Assembly: GCF_002379585.1 (NCBI RefSeq)
Contig: NZ_DFUE01000077.1
Span: 1-54,927 of the forward strand
Length of the DNA: 54,927 bases
Source: Pseudomonas sp. UBA4194
Lineage (GTDB): Bacteria > Pseudomonadota > Gammaproteobacteria > Pseudomonadales > Pseudomonadaceae
Direction: 5' to 3'
Under the pieces are notes generated by a model. The model made no database searches, had not been told where the DNA came from, and was given only the letters and a program-made list of their open reading frames with translations. The position numbers and the translations under genes were made by a program. Shown piece by piece: positions 33,127-41,002 of the stretch (position 1 is the first letter of the stretch; each line of letters begins with the position of its first letter).

Positions 33127-34113
33127 ATGATTGCAAAGCAAGCCCTCATGCTGTCGACCCGGAAATTCGCCCTTGCCGCCATCGCCGCACTGACAGTGGC
33201 GACACAGGCCGCACACGCCGACGAAATTTCAGTCACGCAGTGGGGCACCAGCCTCTACGGTCTTCCCTATGCGGTGGCCATGGACAAGGGCCTGTTCAAG
33301 CAGGCCGGCATCGACATCACCGGCATCCTCGGCTCGGGCGGTGGTGGCACCACGGTTCGCAACATTCTGGCCAGCGATACGCCTTATGGCGAAGTGGCGG
33401 TAGCAGCCGCCCTCGCCGCCCAGCGCCAGGGACTGGATCTGGTGATCGTCAACACCGGCACCCGCTCGGTGGCGGAGTCTTCGGTAGTGACGGTCAAAGG
33501 CTCGCCGATCAAAGACATCGAGCAACTGGAAGGCAAGAAGGTGGCGATCACCTCGCCCAAGGGCGTGTCCGAAATGCTCTTGCTCATGTCGCTCAAAACC
33601 AGCGGCGTGGATGCTGCCAAGGTTAGCCGGGTGGCCTCGGGGGGCTACGTCAATGGCCTGACCCTGCTCGATCAGAAGGCGGTAGATGCCGCCGTGCTGA
33701 TCGAACCGCTGTCGATTCTGCGCAAGGATCAATATGACGTGTTGTACAAGTCCGGTGACGTGCTGCCGCCCATGACCACTTCGGTAGGTATCACCACCCG
33801 CGAATTCGCCAAGGCCCACCCGGACAAACTGCGCGCCATCATCGAAGGGCGTCGAATGGGGGTAAAAGCGATCTATGACAACCCGGCCGAGGCGGCGACG
33901 ATCCTGGCCAACAGCTTCAAGCTGGAACCGGCGGTGGCCAAGGAAGCAGTCGACAACATGATCGCGCCGCACATGTGGAGCGAAGGCAATTTCGATCTGG
34001 TGGAATTGGAGCGCATGGCCGACGGCTTGCGCCTTAATGGCGAGCTCAAGGGCACCGTGGATTGGGTCAGTGTCATCGACAAGAGCTACCTGCCGACACA
34101 ATTGCAGCAGTAG
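33127..34113 (+). CDS. ABC transporter substrate-binding protein (NMT1/SsuA/TauA family)
   Basis: A 328-residue periplasmic binding protein with a Sec signal peptide cleaved near AAHA-DE. The mature start EISVTQWGTSLYGLPYAVAMDKGLFKQAG and the GSGGGGTTVRN loop are typical of the NitT/TauT group. GGAG precedes ATG 33127. It is divergent from its ATPase and permeases. The family binds sulfonates, nitrate, pyrimidines and aromatic acids; from context I infer quinolinate or another pyridine carboxylate. Confidence 0.9.
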   Translation: MIAKQALMLSTRKFALAAIAALTVATQAAHADEISVTQWGTSLYGLPYAVAMDKGLFKQAGIDITGILGSGGGGTTVRNILASDTPYGEVAVAAALAAQRQGLDLVIVNTGTRSVAESSVVTVKGSPIKDIEQLEGKKVAITSPKGVSEMLLLMSLKTSGVDAAKVSRVASGGYVNGLTLLDQKAVDAAVLIEPLSILRKDQYDVLYKSGDVLPPMTTSVGITTREFAKAHPDKLRAIIEGRRMGVKAIYDNPAEAATILANSFKLEPAVAKEAVDNMIAPHMWSEGNFDLVELERMADGLRLNGELKGTVDWVSVIDKSYLPTQLQQ

Positions 34114-34155
34114 GGTAAACGACCGTGGGCCGGCACACCGGCCCCTTCCCCTCCT

Positions 34156-34184
34156 CTGTAGGAGCGGCGTAAAGCCGCGAAGAC
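34156..34184. repeat. REP family B copy
   Basis: TGTAGGAGCGGCGTAAAGCCGCGAAG just downstream of the binding-protein gene. The rest of the 34114-34476 spacer is the nicC promoter region; I see no gene in it. Confidence 0.8.
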
Positions 34185-34420
34185 GCCCGCCCAGCCACCC
34201 AACAACCCCATCCCAGCCCCACCGCACCATCTCCACGCACCCAGCCTCAAAAAGGTGCGCATATAGCGTACTCGCTACTTATCACCCCAACCCAACTAAA
34301 AGCCTCACCCCACGAACGCCCCCATACAAGCGCCGATAACAAATTTTTAATCGTTATACATCAGTTATTTAGCGTACATCGAGGGCCCATTCACCCCACC
34401 CCTCTCAAAATCAGGAATAA

Positions 34421-34437
34421 ATAGTGCATACGCTATG
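34421..34437 (+). promoter_or_regulatory. Candidate NicR operator of nicC
   Basis: ATAGTGCATACGCTATG, 40-56 bases before the nicC ATG, shares ATAG-G-ATACGCT with the nicX site. A weaker related stretch, GAGTACGCTATATG on the minus strand, lies near 34259-34272. Function inferred. Confidence 0.5.
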
Positions 34438-34476
34438 ACTACGCATTACCCCACCTGACACCCAAGAGGATTACCA

Positions 34477-35625
34477 ATGGCAAACGCAAAGAAAATCGCC
34501 ATCGTCGGCGCCGGCCTGGGTGGCGCTGCCGCCGCGACCTTGCTGCAGCAGGCCGGCTTTGACGTCGACGTCTACGAACAGGCTCCGGCGTTCTCGCGCC
34601 TGGGCGCGGGCATCCACATGGGCCCCAATGTCATGAAGATCTTCCGCCGCATGGGCATCGAGAAACAGCTCGAGCTCATGGGCTCGCACCCCGATTTCTG
34701 GTTCAGCCGCGACGCCAGTGGTGAGTACCTGTCACGTATCAAGCTGGGCGACTTCGCGCGCAAGGAATACGACGCCGCCTACATCACCGTACACCGCGGC
34801 GACCTGCACGCCCTGCAGATGTCGACCCTCAAGCCCGGCAGCGTGCATTTCAACAAGCAGTTGATGCAGGTCGAAGACACCGGCAGCGATGTCGTGCTGA
34901 GCTTCGCCGATGGCACCCAGGCGCGCGCCGACATCGTGGTCGGCGCCGACGGTATCAATTCGCAGATTCGCGAGCATCTGCTGGGTGCCGAAGCACCGAC
35001 CTACAGCGGCTGGGTGGGGCACCGCGCACTGATTCCGGGCGAAAAGCTCAAAGCCTTCGATTTCGACTTCGAAGCCTGCGTGAAGTGGTGGTCCGAAGAT
35101 CGTCACCTGATGGTCTACTACACCACCGGCAAGCGTGATGAATACTACTTCGTCAGCGGCGTGCCCCAGGCCGAATGGGAAGGCGGCAACGCCAGCTTCA
35201 TCGATAGCAGCAAAGACGCCATGTACGACGCCTTCAAAGGCTACCACCCCACTGTCCAGGCGCTGATCGCCAGCTCCGAATCCATCACCAAATGGCCGCT
35301 GCTCAACCGCAAGCCACTGCCGGTGTGGAGCAAGGGCCGCATGGTGCTGTTGGGCGATGCCTGCCACCCGATGAAGCCGCACATGGCCCAGGGCGCGGCC
35401 ATGGCCATCGAAGACGGCGCGATGCTTGCACGCTGCCTGCAGGAAACCGGCGTCGATGACTTCGCCACAGCCTTCGACCTCTACGAAGCCAACCGCAAGG
35501 AGCGCGCCTCACGCGTTCAGGCGGTGTCCAACGCCAACACCTGGCTGCGCACCCAGGAAGATCCGGCCTGGGTGTTCGGCTACGACCTGTACGGCCACGA
35601 ACTGAAAACGGAGAGCGCGGCATGA
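34477..35625 (+). CDS. nicC: 6-hydroxynicotinate 3-monooxygenase NicC
   Basis: FAD monooxygenase converting 6-hydroxynicotinate to 2,5-dihydroxypyridine with decarboxylation. The 382-residue protein has the dinucleotide motif IVGAGLGGAAAA at the start, the DG motif VVGADGINSQIR and the second FAD motif VLLGDACHPMKPHMAQGA. These and its length match P. putida NicC. AGAGGA precedes the ATG. It begins the nicCDEF operon and overlaps nicD by four bases. Confidence 0.94.
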   Translation: MANAKKIAIVGAGLGGAAAATLLQQAGFDVDVYEQAPAFSRLGAGIHMGPNVMKIFRRMGIEKQLELMGSHPDFWFSRDASGEYLSRIKLGDFARKEYDAAYITVHRGDLHALQMSTLKPGSVHFNKQLMQVEDTGSDVVLSFADGTQARADIVVGADGINSQIREHLLGAEAPTYSGWVGHRALIPGEKLKAFDFDFEACVKWWSEDRHLMVYYTTGKRDEYYFVSGVPQAEWEGGNASFIDSSKDAMYDAFKGYHPTVQALIASSESITKWPLLNRKPLPVWSKGRMVLLGDACHPMKPHMAQGAAMAIEDGAMLARCLQETGVDDFATAFDLYEANRKERASRVQAVSNANTWLRTQEDPAWVFGYDLYGHELKTESAA

Positions 35626-36434
35626 GTACGTTTCTTTACGGCGGCAATGTGCACGCCAACGGTATCCGCCAGCACTATCTGCGTTATGGCGGCAAAGGCA
35701 CACCGCTGCTGCTGATTCCGGGCATCACCAGCCCGGCCATTACCTGGGGCTTCGTTGCCGAACGCCTGGCGGGACAGTTCGATGTCTACGTATTGGATGC
35801 CCGCGGGCGTGGCCTGTCGTCCACCGGACCGGATCTGGACTACGGCACCGATGCCTGCGCCGACGACATCGTGGCCTTCGCCGCCGCCCTGAACCTGACC
35901 GAGTACCATCTGCTCGGCCATTCCATGGGCGCTCGCTTCATCATGCGCGCCGCCACCCGCCACCCCCACGCCGGTATCAAGCGCCTGGTACTGGTGGACC
36001 CGCCGGTGTCCGGCCCCGGCCGCCGCGAATACCCCGGCAAGATGCCCTGGTACGTGGACTCGATTCGCCAGTCGCTGCACGGCATGAACGCCGAAGACAT
36101 GCTTGCCTTCTGCCCTACCTGGACCGAAGAACAGCGCGCCTTGCGCGCCGAATGGCTGCACACCTGTTACGAACCGGCGATTCTCAAGGCCTATGAAGAC
36201 TTTCATGAGCTGGACATCCATCAGGACTTCGCCAAACTGCCGGCCCCGGCGCTATTGATGGTGGCCGGCAAGGGCGGCGTGATCCAGGCCGAAGACGAAG
36301 CCGAGATCAAGGGCCTGCAGCCCTTGATTCGCCTGGCACGGGTCGAGAACGCGGGCCACATGATCCCGTGGGACGACTTCGATGGTTTTTTCGTTGCCTT
36401 GGGCGACTTTCTGCAACAGCCTGGAGCACTCTGA
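35622..36434 (+). CDS. nicD: N-formylmaleamate deformylase NicD
   Basis: Alpha/beta-hydrolase removing formate from N-formylmaleamate to give maleamate. The 270-residue protein has the nucleophile elbow GHSMGA and the catalytic histidine in VENAGHMIPWDD. The start ATGAGT overlaps the nicC stop, and the stop directly abuts the nicE ATG. Confidence 0.93.
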   Translation: MSTFLYGGNVHANGIRQHYLRYGGKGTPLLLIPGITSPAITWGFVAERLAGQFDVYVLDARGRGLSSTGPDLDYGTDACADDIVAFAAALNLTEYHLLGHSMGARFIMRAATRHPHAGIKRLVLVDPPVSGPGRREYPGKMPWYVDSIRQSLHGMNAEDMLAFCPTWTEEQRALRAEWLHTCYEPAILKAYEDFHELDIHQDFAKLPAPALLMVAGKGGVIQAEDEAEIKGLQPLIRLARVENAGHMIPWDDFDGFFVALGDFLQQPGAL

Positions 36435-37187
36435 ATGAACAAGGTTTATCGCATCGGCCAGATCGTGCCGAGCTCCAACACCACGATGGAAACCGAAATT
36501 CCCGCGATGCTGACCGCCCGCCAGCTGATTCGCCCGGAGCGCTTCACCTTCCACTCGGCGCGCATGCGCATGAAGCACGTGAAGAAGGAAGAACTGGCGG
36601 CGATGGACGCCCAGTCCGACCGCTGCGCGCTGGAGCTGTCCGACGCGCGCGTCGACGTGCTGGGTTACGCTTGCCTGGTGGCGATCATGGCCATGGGTCG
36701 CGGCTATCACCGCGAATCGCAACAGCGCCTGGGCCAGGCCGTACGTGACAACGACTCCGATGCCCAGGTCATTACCAGCGCCGGTGCCCTGGTCGACGGT
36801 TTGAAGGTGCTGGGGGCCAAGCGTATTGCCCTGGTCGCGCCGTACATGAAGCCGCTGACCGAACTGGTCGTCGACTACATCGAGCATGAAGGCATCGAGG
36901 TCAAGGTCTGGCATGCGCTGGAGATCCCTGACAACCTTGCCGTGGCCCGCCACGACCCCGCCAACCTGCCCGGCATCGTGGCCGACCTGGACCTGGAAGG
37001 CGTGGACGTGATCGTGCTCTCGGCCTGCGTGCAGATGCCGTCGCTGGGGGCCGTGGCCAAGGTCGAGGCACAAACCGGCAAGCCGGTACTGACCGCAGCC
37101 ATCGCCACCACCTACGCCATGCTCAAGGCCCTGAAGCTTGAAGCCATCGTACCGGGTGCCGGCGCGCTGCTGTCCGGCGCTTACTGA
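36435..37187 (+). CDS. nicE: Maleate isomerase NicE
   Basis: Isomerises maleate to fumarate, the last step of the pathway, by a two-cysteine mechanism. The 250-residue Asp/Glu-racemase superfamily protein has its two catalytic cysteines in GYACLVAIM and LSACVQMPS, and the start IGQIVPSSNTTMETEIP seen in NicE. It begins at the base after the nicD stop. Confidence 0.94.
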   Translation: MNKVYRIGQIVPSSNTTMETEIPAMLTARQLIRPERFTFHSARMRMKHVKKEELAAMDAQSDRCALELSDARVDVLGYACLVAIMAMGRGYHRESQQRLGQAVRDNDSDAQVITSAGALVDGLKVLGAKRIALVAPYMKPLTELVVDYIEHEGIEVKVWHALEIPDNLAVARHDPANLPGIVADLDLEGVDVIVLSACVQMPSLGAVAKVEAQTGKPVLTAAIATTYAMLKALKLEAIVPGAGALLSGAY

Positions 37188-37197
37188 GGAGTTCCCG

Positions 37198-37824
37198 ATG
37201 ACGACCGCTCAAGACAACTACCAGGGTGTATGGGGCAACCGCATTGGCTTCGGCCAGCGCCCTGCCCTGTTGATGATCGACTTCATGCAGGGCTATACCA
37301 CCGAAGGCGCACCATTGTTCGCGCCCGGCGTGGTCAGCGCGGTGCGTGAAAGCGTCCAGTTGCTGGCAGCAGCGCGGCAGGCCGGCATCCCGGTGATCCA
37401 CACCAATATCCGTTACCACCCCGGGCACTTCGCCGACGGCGGTATGTGGGTCAGGAAAGCACCGGTGATGAAAGACATGGTCGAAGGCAATCCGCTGGCC
37501 GCGTTCTGCGGTGAGGTGTTGCCGCTGGCCGAAGAAGTGGTGCTGAGCAAGCAGTACGCCAGTTCGTTCTTCGGTACCAGCCTGGCGCCGATGTTGCAGT
37601 CGTTGGGGGTGGATACCATCATCCTGGCGGGCTGCTCCACCAGCGGTTGCATCCGCGCCACCGCAGTGGATGGTGTGCAGCATGGTTTCCGGACCATCGT
37701 GGTACGCGAGTGCGTCGGGGATCGGCACGAAGCGCCGCATGAAGCGAATCTGTTCGATATCGACAGCAAGTATGGGGATGTGGTGTTGAAGGCAGAGGCG
37801 CTCGGGTATCTGCACGATCTGTAG
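37198..37824 (+). CDS. nicF: Maleamate amidohydrolase NicF
   Basis: Releases ammonia from maleamate to form maleate. A 208-residue isochorismatase-fold hydrolase with the catalytic aspartate in LMIDFMQGY and cysteine in LAGCSTSGCIRATAVDG. The ATG at 37198 has GAGGAG upstream; the longer open frame overlaps nicE. Confidence 0.94.
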   Translation: MTTAQDNYQGVWGNRIGFGQRPALLMIDFMQGYTTEGAPLFAPGVVSAVRESVQLLAAARQAGIPVIHTNIRYHPGHFADGGMWVRKAPVMKDMVEGNPLAAFCGEVLPLAEEVVLSKQYASSFFGTSLAPMLQSLGVDTIILAGCSTSGCIRATAVDGVQHGFRTIVVRECVGDRHEAPHEANLFDIDSKYGDVVLKAEALGYLHDL

Positions 37825-37835
37825 TGGATGTACCG

Positions 37836-37912
37836 GGCTCTTCGCGGCTGCACGCCGATCCTGCAAGGTGTGGTTATCCCTTGTTGAAGCGACGTGAAGC
37901 CGCGAAGAGGTC
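37836..37912. repeat. REP family B inverted pair, degenerate
   Basis: TTCGCGGCTGCACGCCGATCCTGC and GAAGCGACGTGAAGCCGCGAAG, between nicF and nicT. Confidence 0.7.
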
Positions 37913-38021
37913 CTCCCTGACATAACAAAAGAAACCACCCTTAGCCTGTATTCCTGAACTGCCCCCCCATTGAATCAATTTTGTGCCGCCCTGCACCTGC
38001 GGCAGAAACAGGAGATGCACC

Positions 38022-39329
38022 ATGTCACTGAGCAACGCCGAAACGGTCGGCCTGCCCCAGGCCGCCACCGCCGATACCTATCGCAAGATCGTCTGGCGTC
38101 TGATTCCGTTCTTGTGCTTCTGTTACCTGGCGTCCTACCTGGACCGCATCAACGTTGGCTTCGCCAAACTGCAGATGCTCGACACCCTGCACATGAGTGA
38201 AACCGCCTATGGCCTGGGCGCCGGGTTGTTCTTCGTCGGCTATATCCTGTTCGAAGTACCTAGCAACCTGGTGCTGGAAAAGGTCGGCGCGCGCCTGTGG
38301 ATCGCGCGAATCATGATCAGTTGGGGCTTGCTGTCCGGGCTGACCATGTTCGTCACCACCGAGTGGCAGTTCTACACCTTGCGCTTTCTGCTCGGTGCTG
38401 CCGAAGCCGGCTTTTTGCCGGGCGTTCTGTATTACCTGAGCCAATGGTTTCCGTCGTATCGCCGCAGCCGCATCATCGCCCTGTTCATGATCGGCCTGCC
38501 GCTGTCGAGCCTGCTGGGCAGCCCTATTTCAGGCTGGATCATGGGCAACTTCGACGGTGTGCAGGGGCTGCATAACTGGCAGTGGCTGTTCCTGCTGGAG
38601 GCGATTCCCACGGTGATTCTGGGCTTTCTGTGCTTTGTCATATTGCCCAACGGCATCCGTCAGGCCAAATGGCTCAGCGACGGCGAGAAAGCCGAACTGG
38701 AGGCGGTGCTGGCCAAGGACAACAGTGAGAACAAGGGCGGCCATTCGTTCCGCGATGGCTTCTTCAACCTCAAGGTGTGGATGCTTGGCGGCATCGATTT
38801 CTCGATTCTGCTCAGTGCTTACGCCATGGGCTTCTGGCTGCCGACGTTCATCAAGAACGCCGGGGTGTCGAACCCCAGCGACATCGGTCTGCTGGTGGCC
38901 ATTCCGAGCCTGGCCGGGTTGATCGGCATGCTGGCCATCGGTGCCAGTTCCGACAAGCACCGCGAGCGCCGCTGGCACATCATCGTTCCGTTCATCATCG
39001 GCGCGGCGGCGATGTTCTTCAGCACCTTCTTCACCCAGAACGTAGCGATCACCGTGCTGCTGTTCTCGGTGGCATCGCTGACCATCATCGGCGCGGTGCC
39101 AGTGTTCTTCAGCCTGCCAGCCACGTTCCTCAAAGGCACCGCCGCCGCCACCGGCTTTGCCCTGGCCTGCTCGGTGGCCAACATCGCCGGGCTGGTGAGC
39201 AACTCGCTGATGGGTGCCGTAATGGACAAATTCCACAGCCCGCAGATCGCCATGTGGATCTTCGCCGGGTGCCTGCTGCTAAGCTCGCTGCTGGTAGTCG
39301 CCCTACCCGCCAAAACCGTAAACCGCTAA
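38022..39329 (+). CDS. nicT: MFS transporter NicT, probable nicotinate/6-hydroxynicotinate permease
   Basis: A 435-residue major facilitator of the anion:cation symporter group with twelve helices. The first loop carries YLDRINVGFAKLQM and the helix 4-5 region GAAEAGFLPGVLYYLSQWFPSYRRSR, both family signatures. AGGAG precedes ATG 38022. Position after nicF corresponds to NicT of P. putida. The outer-membrane porin NicP that normally accompanies it is not in this window. Confidence 0.88.
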   Translation: MSLSNAETVGLPQAATADTYRKIVWRLIPFLCFCYLASYLDRINVGFAKLQMLDTLHMSETAYGLGAGLFFVGYILFEVPSNLVLEKVGARLWIARIMISWGLLSGLTMFVTTEWQFYTLRFLLGAAEAGFLPGVLYYLSQWFPSYRRSRIIALFMIGLPLSSLLGSPISGWIMGNFDGVQGLHNWQWLFLLEAIPTVILGFLCFVILPNGIRQAKWLSDGEKAELEAVLAKDNSENKGGHSFRDGFFNLKVWMLGGIDFSILLSAYAMGFWLPTFIKNAGVSNPSDIGLLVAIPSLAGLIGMLAIGASSDKHRERRWHIIVPFIIGAAAMFFSTFFTQNVAITVLLFSVASLTIIGAVPVFFSLPATFLKGTAAATGFALACSVANIAGLVSNSLMGAVMDKFHSPQIAMWIFAGCLLLSSLLVVALPAKTVNR

Positions 39330-39331
39330 CC

Positions 39332-39566
39332 CGTAGCAGCAGCGTAAGCCGCGTCGGGCCGTTACACCGTACACCTGACGGCGCCTCGCCCCCCGCGAAC
39401 CCCGTAGCAGCGGCGTAAGCCGCGTCCGGTCGTCATACCGTACACCTGACACACCGCGGTGCCTCGGGCCTCGCGAATGTAGCAGCGGCGTGAGCCGCGT
39501 CCGGCCATTACACCATACGCCTGCCATACCGCGGTGCCTCGGGACGCGGCTTACGCCGCTGCTACA
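39332..39566. repeat. Four REP family C copies
   Basis: Three direct copies of GTAGCAGCGGCGTRAGCCGCGTC (near 39332, 39402 and 39477) and one inverted copy (39543-39566), with TACACCGTACACCTGA-like linkers. They fill the 290-base spacer between the convergent nicT and EAL genes. Confidence 0.88.
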
Positions 39567-39619
39567 GTTGTGGGGGGGGCCGCGTCGGGGGGGGTTAGAC
39601 GGTACACGCCGCATCCGGC

Positions 39620-40825
39620 TCAAGCCAGGGCATCCAGGGTCTGCGGATGGCCCAGCAGGAACCCTTGTGCCATCGCGGTGCCCAGGCGCTTCAACTGGGC
39701 GAGCTCCTGCTCGGTCTCCACTCCCTCGGCGACGATCACGCTACCGGTCTCGCGGCCAAAGGCGATCAATGCCGAGGCCATGGCTCGGCGCTGCAGGTCG
39801 CGGTCGATGCCACGGGTCAGGCTCATGTCGAGTTTGATCATGTCCGGGCGCAATTGCAGGATGTGCCGAAGGCTGGCATAGCCGGCGCCGGCATCGTCGA
39901 TAGCCACCCGCACACCCTGGGCACGCAAGGGTTGTAGCGCCACCTCGAGCAGATGGTAATCCTGCACCACCGCGTGTTCGGTCAGCTCCAGCACCAGCCG
40001 GTGCGCCGGCTGATCGGCCAGGGCAGCCAGCAGCCTACCGCTTAGCACCAGTTGCGGCGAGCAGTTGAGACTGAGGTAGGTATGCCCCGGAAAGTGCGCC
40101 AGCGCCGCCAGCGCTTCGGCGATGGCCAGGCATTCCAGCTCTTCGCCCAAACCCACATCCGCCGCCTCCTGAAACCAGACATCGGGCGCGCGCTGCGGCT
40201 GGCTGGCAAACCGCGACAGACATTCCCAGCCGGCCACCTGCATGCTCGCCAGGTCGAAGATGGGCTGATAGACAATCAGCGGCTGGCGGGCATCCATGGC
40301 CGCGCGCACCCTCGTGGCCTTCTCGTCGTAATTGCGCGCGCGGCCCAGATCCGCCTCGATGCGCTCGGCGATCAGTTCGCCGAATACCTTCATCACTTGC
40401 AGGTCACGCTCGGTAAGACCAGGCATGGGGCAGTGACTGAAGCAGCAGAAGGTGCCGTAAAGACGCCCATCGCTCAGATGCACCGGCACGCTCATGTGCG
40501 AGCCGATGGGGAGGGTATGGGTCTCGGCAATGGCCAATGCCGCTGGAAAATCAGCGGTGTCCGGTATCACTCCGGGTAGCAGGCCGTCGACCACGCTGCG
40601 GCAATAGCCGGCACTCATCGCCAGTACGTCGCCCGGACTCAGGGGCGCCTGGCCACGGGCGTCGACGTGGGTGAACACACGATCGGTGTCGCGAAAATGC
40701 GAGACGAAGGCGACATCCATGCCCAGGTGCGTGCGCATCGCGCGCAGTACCCGGTCGATGCAGCCCGCTTCGGTAGCGTTCAACGGCCTCAAGGCAACCA
40801 GATCCATCAGGTTATCGGCTGTCAT
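39620..40825 (-). CDS. GAF-EAL protein, probable cyclic-di-GMP phosphodiesterase
   Basis: A 401-residue cytoplasmic protein with a GAF sensor domain (about 10-165) and a C-terminal EAL domain (about 175-401). The signature EAL reads ECL. The metal- and base-binding positions are otherwise retained: SLNCSP, LELTEH, the DDAGAGYASL loop, KLDMSL, EGVETE and QGFLLG. Hydrolysis of c-di-GMP is therefore likely. There is no GGDEF domain. It is divergent from the chemoreceptor gene across 177 bases. Confidence 0.9.
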   Translation of the reverse strand: MTADNLMDLVALRPLNATEAGCIDRVLRAMRTHLGMDVAFVSHFRDTDRVFTHVDARGQAPLSPGDVLAMSAGYCRSVVDGLLPGVIPDTADFPAALAIAETHTLPIGSHMSVPVHLSDGRLYGTFCCFSHCPMPGLTERDLQVMKVFGELIAERIEADLGRARNYDEKATRVRAAMDARQPLIVYQPIFDLASMQVAGWECLSRFASQPQRAPDVWFQEAADVGLGEELECLAIAEALAALAHFPGHTYLSLNCSPQLVLSGRLLAALADQPAHRLVLELTEHAVVQDYHLLEVALQPLRAQGVRVAIDDAGAGYASLRHILQLRPDMIKLDMSLTRGIDRDLQRRAMASALIAFGRETGSVIVAEGVETEQELAQLKRLGTAMAQGFLLGHPQTLDALA

Positions 40826-41002
40826 GCTCCCTTTAGCCTCCTAGTGCGATAGTGCCATCAGTGTAGATGCACCTCCCCCCTTCGCTTCAAGTAAAAATCG
40901 ACGAATTGCGCGGTTGAGCGCCGAACATAAGCCAGACTCAAGTATCCGATGGCCGCGCCGATGCAATGGTCATCACCACCCCCAGCTCAGGGAAGCGCCG
41001 CC

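Noticed and set aside
39620..40825. Catalytically dead EAL protein because of ECL
   Set aside because: The glutamate and leucine of the signature and all other metal-binding positions are retained; the middle residue varies in active enzymes.
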